Positions 16,778 through 25,232 of a stretch of 51,961 bases of DNA are shown here, piece after piece (within the stretch, counting starts at the first letter, position 1; every line of letters begins with the position of its first letter). The stretch comes from Hyphomicrobiaceae bacterium (GTDB lineage: Bacteria; Pseudomonadota; Alphaproteobacteria; Rhizobiales; Hyphomicrobiaceae): assembly GCA_025351355.1 (NCBI GenBank), contig JANXWC010000065.1, forward strand, positions 1-51,961, given 5' to 3'. The position numbers and the translations under genes are program-made. The notes beneath the pieces were generated by a model. The model searched no databases. It was not told the origin of the DNA and worked only from the letters and a program-made list of their open reading frames with translations.

Positions 16778-17947
16778 ATGCAACTTGAGCCGTTGCCTTA
16801 TCACGTAGCCGTTGCCGCTCGACTTGAGGCAGTCGAACCCGACTTATGGAGTTGGTTTCGCTCAGACGCGTTCGCCGAAAAATACAAGACTGCCACGACC
16901 GAGGATTTACTTCGCACCGCCATAAGGTTGGATCGCAGCGGTCCCAACGAACGGCGCTACGCGTTGGCCGAGCAGGCGCGCGATGCCCTAGGGCTGGCTG
17001 ATCCCATCACCTTGCATCAGATGCAGGATGCCAGCGGCACGCCGAACGCCTTTCTGATTTACATGCCCGGTGAGATCATCATCGCCTTCGTCGGCCGTAT
17101 CCTCGAACTGCTTGATACCGACGCTGAACTGCTGGATCTGTTGGGTCACGAAATCTCGCATTACAAACTCTATACCGAGGCAGACGGTCGCTTTCACACC
17201 GTCGAACGATTGCTGGCGTGGCTGATGCAACGCGATCAATGTCCTGCAGAGTTTGCCGAAACGTGGCGTCGCAACCGACTCTACACCGAAATCTATTGTG
17301 ATCTCGGCGGTCTGCAGGCGTGTGGCGATCGCGATGCCACCGTGCGCGGCCTGGTAAAGTCATTGGCCGACTTCAAGGACGCGGACGCTGCAAGCTACAT
17401 CAAGCAGGCCGAGGAATTGCTGGCCAAGGGGCCAGGGCCGTCGCGCGGCACTACGCATCCCGAATTGCATGTGCGCGCGCTGGCCATTGCTAATGCCGAA
17501 ACCATGCCGCCGGACGAATTTGATGACTTGATCACGCGTCTGATCTGCGGCCCGATCGAGTTGGGCGGCCTGGATCTCATCGAGCAGCAGCGGCTTGGCG
17601 ACCTCACTCGGCAAGTCGTCGATCGCATGCTGAGCGAATCCGACGCCCGCAACGATCACGCGATTGCCCAGGCGGCGCAGATGTTCGCCGGTTACGTGCC
17701 GCCCACGACAGAAATGCTGCCCTTGACGAAATTGTCAGAAAACCTGGCACCGAGTGCCGTCGACTATTTCGCCTACGTGCTGCTCGATTTCGCGACTGTC
17801 GAGGACAGTGCTTCCCGCGCCGCTTTGACGGTTGCTGCAACGGTTGCCGACGAACTCGGTATCAGCGCAAGGTTCCGCGAATTGGCCCGGCAGGAACTCA
17901 AAGGCAAGCGCGCAATTCTTTCCGGCCTGACGTCACGCGCCGCCTGA
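16778..17947 (+). CDS. Gluzincin metallopeptidase (M48-like), partner of the large helicase
   Basis: HEISH at 124-128 followed by E171-x3-D175 (EIYCD) is the zinc ligand pattern of M48-like gluzincins. There is no signal peptide or membrane segment, so it is cytosolic, unlike typical M48 proteases. The rest (180-389) is helical and not recognised. It ends 23 bp before the helicase gene, and the pair appears to be one transcription unit with its own upstream region. A cytosolic protease coupled to a nucleic-acid motor suggests a conditional effector or regulator, possibly in defence; this is inference. A GAGGGAGAG sequence just before ATG 16778 is a strong RBS. Confidence 0.72.
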   Translation: MQLEPLPYHVAVAARLEAVEPDLWSWFRSDAFAEKYKTATTEDLLRTAIRLDRSGPNERRYALAEQARDALGLADPITLHQMQDASGTPNAFLIYMPGEIIIAFVGRILELLDTDAELLDLLGHEISHYKLYTEADGRFHTVERLLAWLMQRDQCPAEFAETWRRNRLYTEIYCDLGGLQACGDRDATVRGLVKSLADFKDADAASYIKQAEELLAKGPGPSRGTTHPELHVRALAIANAETMPPDEFDDLITRLICGPIELGGLDLIEQQRLGDLTRQVVDRMLSESDARNDHAIAQAAQMFAGYVPPTTEMLPLTKLSENLAPSAVDYFAYVLLDFATVEDSASRAALTVAATVADELGISARFRELARQELKGKRAILSGLTSRAA

Positions 17948-17970
17948 CCGCGTCGCACATCAAACTCCCA

Positions 17971-20900
17971 ATGCTGAGTTCATTCATGCTCGACAGTTCG
18001 GCCCCAGGCAAACGTGCGGCTTTTGACGATCTGCTGGAAAAATTCCGCGTCGCGCAGTCAATTGGCAGTGACGATATCGTCGGTGCCGTGCGCGCGCTGC
18101 TCGAAGACGTGCGCGAAATTCACGACGCAGGTCAAGTCGCCGATCTCGACCGGGTGGATCTGCTCAGCCTCCGCGGTGCCGGTGAGTTGCGGTTGGACGG
18201 TTGTCCCGTTTCTTCGCCGGCCGCCAACGCGGCACGCGTGCGCGCGATCGAGAAGCCTTCGTCCGATGCGGTGGCCATCGTGCGGCAGGTCGGTGTGCGC
18301 GAAGAAAAAGGCCAGGTGTCGGCCTGGGATCGCAGCATCGCCGAGCCTGGCCAGGACCCGGAACGTCCGATGTTCTATCGCAACTACGGTAGCTGGGAGC
18401 GCGCGGTCGGGCATCACGATGCGCTCACCGACATTTTCCATCTCGGTTTGATCGTGGCCAGCCTCGCGACCGGTTTGGATTTTCGCGATCCCGGGCAATT
18501 CGCAGCTTTCGTGCAGAACCGATCGAACCTGATCAAACTCAATCCGCGACTGCATCCGGTGCTTGCTCGCGCGATCGCTGACATGACCGAATTGACGCGC
18601 GCTCAGCGCGCCGCCGATCTCGGTGCAGTGATCGACGTGCTCGATGATTATCGCGCTGTCGAAGTCGATGATATCAGCAATCGTAGCGGCGAATTGGCAT
18701 CGCTTGCAGATCCTGTCGTTCGTCGCCAACGGACACAGGAGTATTTTCGCAACCGGCTGTTCGAAGTCAGCAAACGCAATAAGCTGCTCTATTACGCAGA
18801 TCGCCACGGTGTCGATCTCACGCGCGGTTCGTTTCCGTTGATGCTTGACTATCGAACCTTGAAGGCGCGCCAACTTCTCATCACCGGCCCGGACCTGCTG
18901 TCGCAGCTGGCGGCGCGAAACGACGGCGATGCTGCTGTCGGCGAGCTCGATCTGCGGCGCTGGCTGCAATGCGTCGACTATCCTTTTCTCGCGCCCAACC
19001 TCGACAAAGTGCGTGCCGCGGCGCGCAAGGATCTACGCGAGCTGGGTTTTAATCAATTGCGGCTGGTGCTGGCGATGTTGCGCTGGCATGACGACGACAA
19101 AGGCGAGCGTATTCATTCTCCGCTCGTGATGCTGCCGGTAACGTTGAAGAAACAACCCGGCACCGCCGATGGCTTCAGCCTGGGCGTCGATGGCGCGGTT
19201 GCGGAAGCCGAAGTCAATCCGGTGTTGCGCTATGTGTTGGCTGAGAAGTTCAAAATCACGCTGCCGGAAACCCTAGACCTCACCAATCTTGCGGCCATCG
19301 CGGACCTGCGCGCCTCTCTCGAGCGGGGAATGCGGCGGGTCAAGGGCGGCGTTGGCGTTGCTCTGATCGACAAGCCGCGCGTGCAGTTGATCCAGAAAAC
19401 AATCAAGCGCCAACTTGACGAGCATCGTCGTCGCACTAAGCGCGCCGGCCAACAGCTGAAGGACTGGCGGGGCGTTTCCTATTCCTACGCGGCCGAGGCC
19501 TATCAACCGCTCGGCTACGAACTCTATGACCGTTTTGTGCGCTCGAAACCTGCACCCGGTCGCGAATTCGCCAATGGCAGCGCGTCAGTCGAAAGTGGCG
19601 TCGGCGCGGGTGCCGCCGAACAGACGGCCACTGCCGACACTTATGCGTTCGAGAGCGTAGATCAGCGCGATCCCTTGAATTGGGAGATCGACTTGTGCGC
19701 GGTTTCGTTGGCCAATTTCAACACGCGCAAGATGAGCCTTGTCCGCGACTATGAACTTCTGCTTGGTGATTTTTCTGGTCGTCATGCCAACTATGAGCGG
19801 CTGTTTGAGCACGGCGCCAGACCGCAATTGACCGCCATCGATAAGCCCCCGCACAGCGCGCGCAATTTGGTGTTGCCGTCCGATCCCAGCCAAGATGAGG
19901 CCATCCTTCGGGCTGGACAGGGCGAGAGCTACGTCATTCAGGGGCCGCCCGGCACCGGCAAATCGCAGACTATCGCCAACCTGCTGGCGGATCTGGCCGC
20001 CCAAGGCAAATCCGTGCTGTTTGTCTGCGAGAAGCGCGTCGCTCTCGATGTCGTGCACAACAGGCTCAAGGAGGCCGGTCTCGGTGAACTTGCCTGCCTG
20101 ATCCACGATGCGCGTGAGGATCGTGCTGAATTCATTGCTGATTTGAAAGTGCTTTATGAAACCTGGGGCAGCGCTCGGGCGAGCCGCACGGCGCGCGATC
20201 GCCGCACCAAGATTGCTGCCGAGATCGACGAACGGGTCGCCCGCTTGCGCGCTTTCTCTGATGCCATGCAGTTGCCTGCCGGCGCTGCCGGTCCGGTGCG
20301 CGCGCTGATGACGCACGCCATCGCTGAGCGCATTGTCCCCGTCGAACTTGCCAGCCGCGACCGCGAGCGCGTCCCTTCGTGGGATGACTTCCGCGCCGGC
20401 GAGGCGGAATTGCACAATGTGGAGGTTTTGGTGGATGCAGCGGGCAGCGAACGACTGGAGATTGCCGCGTTGACCCGCGTCCTGCGCACAGACCTCGCGC
20501 TTAAAGATCGCCCGATCGCGTTTCTGGAAAAGATCGTTCCCGAGGTGCGCCTCGAACTCAAACAACTGCAGTCATCGAGCCGGGCGGCTGTCGCCACTGA
20601 CGGCGTGGTAACGATCGGGACATTGGCCGCACAAGCCAAGCTTGCCTCCGAGCTGCGCGTGCTGGCCGAACTCGGCAAGCTAAATTGGATCGATACTTCG
20701 GATCCTGAAACGGCCCGATTGCAGAAACAATTGCAAGCGCTCAGCAAGCTCGAGGCGGCGCTGGCGACTGCCACGGTGCCGAACGCAAGTTGGCTGCGCA
20801 AGCCTTCGCCGGCCGAGACGGATGCCGCGTTGAAACTGGCGCGGCAGAAGGAAAATCGGTTCTGGTCCTTCCTGTCGAGCGAGTGGCGGGCGTTGCGGCG

Positions 20901-23040
20901 CATGGTCGGCGAGCATCACAAGGGCGCCGCCAACGCTATCGCTGTGCTGATGGAGCAGCTGGCGGCCGAACATGCGGCCCGTGCCGCGCGCGACACGCAT
21001 GAAACGACTGTTAAGACAACATTCGGGATGGACGATGTTGCTCTTGTACGGGGAGCTGTCGAGCCGCTCTGGCGCGGTGAGATCGGAGCGTCCGTGTCAG
21101 AGAAGGCGCTGATCGATGCTTGCCTTGCGGCACCGCAGGCCAAGGGGCGCGCCGTGCTGCAATTGGCGGGAGAACATGGCCGGCTTGCTCGCTCACGCGC
21201 GACCGTTGATCAAGCTTTCCAGGGCTATGAGGGCATGACGCCAGCCGATCTCGAGCAGCGGTTGGCGACGCTCGAAGCAATCAAGGACCGCGCGGTCGAA
21301 CTGGCGCGGCGCATGAATGCACTGGAATCAATTTCGCCGACATTGGCGGAAGCATGGCGGGATCTGCAATACGACGTCGCCAAATTTCGGGCGGCATCAT
21401 TGCACACGAACATCGACCGCGTGCTCGAAGGGGCGTCCGACGTGCGTCACATGAAGGTTGCCGATTTGCAGGCGGTCGCCGATGACCTCGGTGGCAAGCT
21501 CGGCGAGTTGCGTCAGCTTAATGCCAAGCGTACCGTCGAAGAGCAGCGCGCGCGATTCAAGTCGAAAATTGGCGCCAAAGACAAAGGCTATGATGCTGGT
21601 CGTTCATTCCTGGAGCATCAGTTTTCGCTGCAGCGGCCGAGCGCGGCGATGCGCGATTTCCTCGCCGGCGACCCCGCTCGCGTCGTGCGCGACTTGAAGC
21701 CGATCTGGATGATGAGTCCGCTGAGCGTCGCCGACACATTGCCGCTGCATGATCGTTTGTTCGATGTCGTGGTGTTCGATGAGGCGAGCCAGATCCCGAT
21801 CGAGGATGCAGTTCCGACGCTCTATCGCGCGCCGCAAGCAATCGTCGTCGGCGACGAAATGCAGTTGCCCCCGCCCAGCTATTTCTCGAAAAAACTCGAC
21901 ACGGACAGCGAGGACCTGCCTGACTACATCGCCTTTGGCATGCAGGCGGAAAGCCTGCTCGACAAAGCCGTCGTGGCACTGCCTTCGACGCGACTAGATT
22001 GGCATTATCGCAGCCGCCACGAAGGTCTGATCGGTTTCTGCAATCAGGCGTTTTACGCTGGTCAGCTTAAGACTATTCCGAGCCGTCAACTGCTGGAGCC
22101 GATGCCGCCCATCGACACCTCCGTCGCCCTCAACATGAAGCAGCAGGCGGCACTCGTGTTGGAGCGACCGATCAGCTATCACAAGATTGAGGGCGGTGTT
22201 TTTTTGGGCCAACAGAATCTCAAGGAGGCATCCTATATCGCCGAACTCGTCAAGTCGCTGCTGACGCAGAAAGACGACATGAGCATCGGCATCGTCGCCT
22301 TCTCACAGCCTCAGCAAGCCGCCATCGAAGACGCCTTGGACAAACTGGCTGCCACCAATCAATCTTTCCGCGCGCGACTGGACCAGTCTTTCGGGCTCGA
22401 GCATGAAGAACTGTTCGTCAAGAACCTCGAAAACGTGCAGGGCGACGAACGCGACATCATGATCGTCAGCATCGCCTATGGGCCCTCCGCGAGCGGGCGT
22501 TTCATCATGAACTTCGGACCCATCAATCAGGAGGGCGGCGAGAAACGCCTCAACGTCATTTTCAGTCGCGCCAAGCATCACATGGTTGTGGTGACGTCGA
22601 TTGCGCCGTCGCAGATCACCAACGATTACAACAAGGGCGCCAACGCACTGAAGCGTTATCTAATGTATGCTACAGCCGCATCCACCGGCGACACCGCCGC
22701 TATGCGCGCAGCTCTCGCCGGCTATCCCGGCGCCGAGCATGTGGATCGTGCGACACTGCTGCCTGATCCGCTCGCCGACGCACTCGCAGACACCACGCGT
22801 GCCGGCGGTTTGGAAGCGGTGCGCTCGTTTGGCCAGTCGACGGCGCGGTGCGATGTTGCGGTGCGTGATCCAAAGGCCGCGCTTTTCAGTACGGCCATCC
22901 TGACCGACAATGACGCCCACTACGACGTCAAGGATGTCGTCGACCGTTACGTGACGTATCCCGCGTTGCTGCGCGCGTCCGGCTGGAAAGTTCGTTTTGC
23001 GCTGGCCAAGGATTGGCTAGCCCAAAAGAGCAAGCCTTGA
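17971..23040 (+). CDS. DUF4011-type superfamily 1 helicase with C-terminal nuclease-like domain
   Basis: A 1689-residue protein. From about 250 it carries the DUF4011 pattern (YFRNRLFEVSKRNKLLYY). The helicase core has Walker A GPPGTGKS near 656, a long alpha-helical insertion (about 720-1190), Walker B VVFDEASQIP near 1268, motif III VVGDEMQLPPP, and motif VI RLNVIFSRAKHH near 1525. The tail (about 1590-1685), reading GQSTARCDVAVRD then ILTDND, looks like the PD-(D/E)xK-related domain (MTES_1575/Vsr-like) at the end of these helicases, but a canonical E-x-K is not obvious. Related DUF4011 helicase-nucleases have been described as antiphage factors (Hhe). ATG 17971 lacks a clear RBS; 17986 is an alternative. 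Confidence 0.85.
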   Translation: MLSSFMLDSSAPGKRAAFDDLLEKFRVAQSIGSDDIVGAVRALLEDVREIHDAGQVADLDRVDLLSLRGAGELRLDGCPVSSPAANAARVRAIEKPSSDAVAIVRQVGVREEKGQVSAWDRSIAEPGQDPERPMFYRNYGSWERAVGHHDALTDIFHLGLIVASLATGLDFRDPGQFAAFVQNRSNLIKLNPRLHPVLARAIADMTELTRAQRAADLGAVIDVLDDYRAVEVDDISNRSGELASLADPVVRRQRTQEYFRNRLFEVSKRNKLLYYADRHGVDLTRGSFPLMLDYRTLKARQLLITGPDLLSQLAARNDGDAAVGELDLRRWLQCVDYPFLAPNLDKVRAAARKDLRELGFNQLRLVLAMLRWHDDDKGERIHSPLVMLPVTLKKQPGTADGFSLGVDGAVAEAEVNPVLRYVLAEKFKITLPETLDLTNLAAIADLRASLERGMRRVKGGVGVALIDKPRVQLIQKTIKRQLDEHRRRTKRAGQQLKDWRGVSYSYAAEAYQPLGYELYDRFVRSKPAPGREFANGSASVESGVGAGAAEQTATADTYAFESVDQRDPLNWEIDLCAVSLANFNTRKMSLVRDYELLLGDFSGRHANYERLFEHGARPQLTAIDKPPHSARNLVLPSDPSQDEAILRAGQGESYVIQGPPGTGKSQTIANLLADLAAQGKSVLFVCEKRVALDVVHNRLKEAGLGELACLIHDAREDRAEFIADLKVLYETWGSARASRTARDRRTKIAAEIDERVARLRAFSDAMQLPAGAAGPVRALMTHAIAERIVPVELASRDRERVPSWDDFRAGEAELHNVEVLVDAAGSERLEIAALTRVLRTDLALKDRPIAFLEKIVPEVRLELKQLQSSSRAAVATDGVVTIGTLAAQAKLASELRVLAELGKLNWIDTSDPETARLQKQLQALSKLEAALATATVPNASWLRKPSPAETDAALKLARQKENRFWSFLSSEWRALRRMVGEHHKGAANAIAVLMEQLAAEHAARAARDTHETTVKTTFGMDDVALVRGAVEPLWRGEIGASVSEKALIDACLAAPQAKGRAVLQLAGEHGRLARSRATVDQAFQGYEGMTPADLEQRLATLEAIKDRAVELARRMNALESISPTLAEAWRDLQYDVAKFRAASLHTNIDRVLEGASDVRHMKVADLQAVADDLGGKLGELRQLNAKRTVEEQRARFKSKIGAKDKGYDAGRSFLEHQFSLQRPSAAMRDFLAGDPARVVRDLKPIWMMSPLSVADTLPLHDRLFDVVVFDEASQIPIEDAVPTLYRAPQAIVVGDEMQLPPPSYFSKKLDTDSEDLPDYIAFGMQAESLLDKAVVALPSTRLDWHYRSRHEGLIGFCNQAFYAGQLKTIPSRQLLEPMPPIDTSVALNMKQQAALVLERPISYHKIEGGVFLGQQNLKEASYIAELVKSLLTQKDDMSIGIVAFSQPQQAAIEDALDKLAATNQSFRARLDQSFGLEHEELFVKNLENVQGDERDIMIVSIAYGPSASGRFIMNFGPINQEGGEKRLNVIFSRAKHHMVVVTSIAPSQITNDYNKGANALKRYLMYATAASTGDTAAMRAALAGYPGAEHVDRATLLPDPLADALADTTRAGGLEAVRSFGQSTARCDVAVRDPKAALFSTAILTDNDAHYDVKDVVDRYVTYPALLRASGWKVRFALAKDWLAQKSKP

Positions 23041-23043
23041 CGG

Positions 23044-24558
23044 TCATGTGCCGCAGAAAGTCGCCCGCACTATTTCGTCAGGTTTTGGTGGCAGTGAGTA
23101 GCGTTGCGCCACTGGCTGATCCTGGAACGGTTTCTCAAGCACCTTGAGCAACCTTTCGAACGGCGCGAAATCATCCTTGTTGACGGCTGCGGCGATAGTC
23201 TCCTCGACCAGGTGATTGCGCGGAATGAAGGCTGGATTGACGGCACGCATGGCCTCGCGCCGCGCCTGTGGTGTCGTCGTTTCCAGTTGGAGCCGTTGCC
23301 GCCACGTAATTGCCCAGGCATCGAAGTCGGCGGGATTGGCGAACAACGCGCGCACATTTTGATCGTTGCCTTCATCCGCTGCGGCATCGCACAGCGCGCG
23401 AAAAGTCTGGGTCATGTCGCAGCCATTGCGATGCATCCGTTGCAGCAGATCTTGTCCCAGAGCGAGATCATCTGCGTGCGCGGTGCTGAAGCCGATCTTG
23501 GCTCTCAATCCGTCGCTATAGGTTGTGCTGTACAGGCTACTGAAAGCGTCCAATGCGGCTTGCGCTTGGGCGATCGCAATCGTGGTGTCGTCGGCGATGA
23601 GCGGCAGCAATGTTTCGGCCAATCGCGTCAGGTTCCATTGGATAATCGTCGGCTGATTGCCGTACGCGTAGCGGCCCTGTTCGTCGATCGAACTGTACAC
23701 TGTCGCTGGATCATAGATGTCCATGAACGCGCACGGCCCGTAGTCGATCGTTTCGCCCGCGATCGAGGTGTTGTCGGTATTCATGACGCCGTGGATAAAG
23801 CCGATCAGCATCCACTGTGCTACCAACTGCGCCTGCCGCGCGATGATACCGTCCAGCAACGCGAGATAAGGACTGGCTGAGCGCGCTGCGTCCGGATAAT
23901 GACGGGCAATAACATGGTCGGCGAGTTCGCGGACGCCGTCGATATCCTTGCGTACGGCAAAATACTGGAACGTGCCGATGCGGATATGGCTGCTGGCAAC
24001 GCGCGTCAGTACCGCACCGGGCAACGGCGTCTCGCGTTGCACTGTTTCGCCCGTCGTCACAGCGGCCAGCGATCGGGTGGTCGCAATGCCGAGCGCGACC
24101 ATTGCCTCGCTGATAATGTATTCGCGCAATACCGGACCCAACGCCGCTCTGCCATCGCCACGACGCGAAAACGCCGTGGGGCCAGAGCCCTTCAATTGCA
24201 GATCGAAGCGTCGTCCATCGGGTGCGATCAATTCGCCCAACAAAATGGCGCGACCGTCACCGAGTTTCGGATTGAAGCCGCCGAATTGATGGCCCGCGTA
24301 GGCGGTGGCGATCGGTTCGGCGCCGCTGGGAATGCGATTACCAGCAAAAATCGACGCGGCGGCGGACTGCGATAGCGCTTCCGCATTGAGGCCAAGTTCG
24401 CGTGCCAGCGCGCGGTTGAGATGGATCAGGCGAGGTGCAGCCACCGGCGTCGGGTTCGTTCGCACGAAGAAGCGATCGGACATGCGCGCATAGGAGTTGT
24501 CGAACGCGAAGGTCGGTTCAAGACTGCTGACAGGTTTCGGCGGGGCATCGATGGTCAT
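23044..24558 (-). CDS. selO: Protein adenylyltransferase SelO (YdiU/UPF0061)
   Basis: A pseudokinase-fold AMPylase that transfers AMP to Ser/Thr/Tyr of target proteins and protects against oxidative stress. Family segments include FDNSYARMSDRFF, AYAGHQFGGFNPKLGDGRA, QLKGSGPTAFSRRGDGRA, LREYIISEAM and the metal-binding region NTDNTSIAGETIDYGPCAFM. At 504 residues it is slightly longer than usual and lacks the C-terminal selenocysteine of the eukaryotic form. It converges on the helicase gene, with stops 3 bp apart. Start at ATG 24558. Confidence 0.95.
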   Translation of the reverse strand: MTIDAPPKPVSSLEPTFAFDNSYARMSDRFFVRTNPTPVAAPRLIHLNRALARELGLNAEALSQSAAASIFAGNRIPSGAEPIATAYAGHQFGGFNPKLGDGRAILLGELIAPDGRRFDLQLKGSGPTAFSRRGDGRAALGPVLREYIISEAMVALGIATTRSLAAVTTGETVQRETPLPGAVLTRVASSHIRIGTFQYFAVRKDIDGVRELADHVIARHYPDAARSASPYLALLDGIIARQAQLVAQWMLIGFIHGVMNTDNTSIAGETIDYGPCAFMDIYDPATVYSSIDEQGRYAYGNQPTIIQWNLTRLAETLLPLIADDTTIAIAQAQAALDAFSSLYSTTYSDGLRAKIGFSTAHADDLALGQDLLQRMHRNGCDMTQTFRALCDAAADEGNDQNVRALFANPADFDAWAITWRQRLQLETTTPQARREAMRAVNPAFIPRNHLVEETIAAAVNKDDFAPFERLLKVLEKPFQDQPVAQRYSLPPKPDEIVRATFCGT

Positions 24559-24575
24559 GATAATTTCTGCCTGTC

Positions 24576-25085
24576 CTAGCTTGTCCGCTTGGGCTTACGT
24601 GCCTTTGGTATTGGCGATTGCGGCTGCAATGGCAACGCTGTCTTGAACTTTACCTGCTTGAGCGCAAAACTCGACCGGATATTGGAAACGCCGGCAATTT
24701 TCGTCAGACGATCGACGATAAACCGCTGCAGCGCCGGTACGTCTGCAACCACCACACGCAGCATATAGTCGCTATCCCCGGTCATCAAATAGCATTCCAT
24801 AACCTCCGGCATGTGGGTGATGGCCGCTTCAAAACGCGTGAGGGCCGCGTCGATTTGCTTCTCAAGTTTTACTTGCATGAACACCGACACATTGAGGCCG
24901 ACCGCCGCCGGATCAAGCAAGGTCACATACTTTGCTATCAGCCCGGACGCCTCCAGCGCCCGTACGCGTGCCAGGCACGGTGAAGGTGACAAGCCCACCC
25001 TGGCCGCTAATTCGACATTGCTGAGCCGTGCGTTCTCCTGCAGTTCGGAAACCAGGCGCAAATCTATGGCGTCGAGCTTAAGCAA
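24576..25085 (-). CDS. Lrp/AsnC-family transcriptional regulator
   Basis: An N-terminal winged helix-turn-helix ([20 protein letters not shown], then [19 protein letters not shown]) is followed by the RAM ligand-binding domain with the turn reading [19 protein letters not shown] precedes TTG 25085, giving 169 residues, normal for the family. The upstream in-frame ATG at 25166 would place AT-rich promoter DNA inside the gene. It is divergent from the pyruvate dehydrogenase genes across 147 bp and is their likely regulator. It lies 17 bp after the selO start, on the same strand. Confidence 0.92.
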   Translation of the reverse strand: MLKLDAIDLRLVSELQENARLSNVELAARVGLSPSPCLARVRALEASGLIAKYVTLLDPAAVGLNVSVFMQVKLEKQIDAALTRFEAAITHMPEVMECYLMTGDSDYMLRVVVADVPALQRFIVDRLTKIAGVSNIRSSFALKQVKFKTALPLQPQSPIPKARKPKRTS

Positions 25086-25127
25086 AATTTCATTCCTATC
25101 TTGGTATTTTATGCGGTTGATAAGCTG

Positions 25128-25142
25128 TATTATAGCATAATA
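25128..25142. promoter_or_regulatory. AT-rich palindrome between lrp-like gene and aceE
   Basis: TATTAT, a 3-bp spacer and ATAATA form a perfect palindrome in a strikingly AT-rich 100-bp stretch. A second AT-rich tract follows at about 25155-25166. Position and composition suit an Lrp-type operator controlling both directions. Confidence 0.4.
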
Positions 25143-25232
25143 TACTAAATTGTTGCTATATAACATCGTGAACAGCGAGATCTGCGGTTAGTATTGACGT
25201 ATAAGTGGATTGTTCTCTGCCGGAGCAATTTC

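Noticed and set aside
25194-25232. Upstream start for aceE
   Set aside because: The extra 13 residues have no RBS and read through promoter-like sequence; ATG 25233 has GGAG at good spacing.
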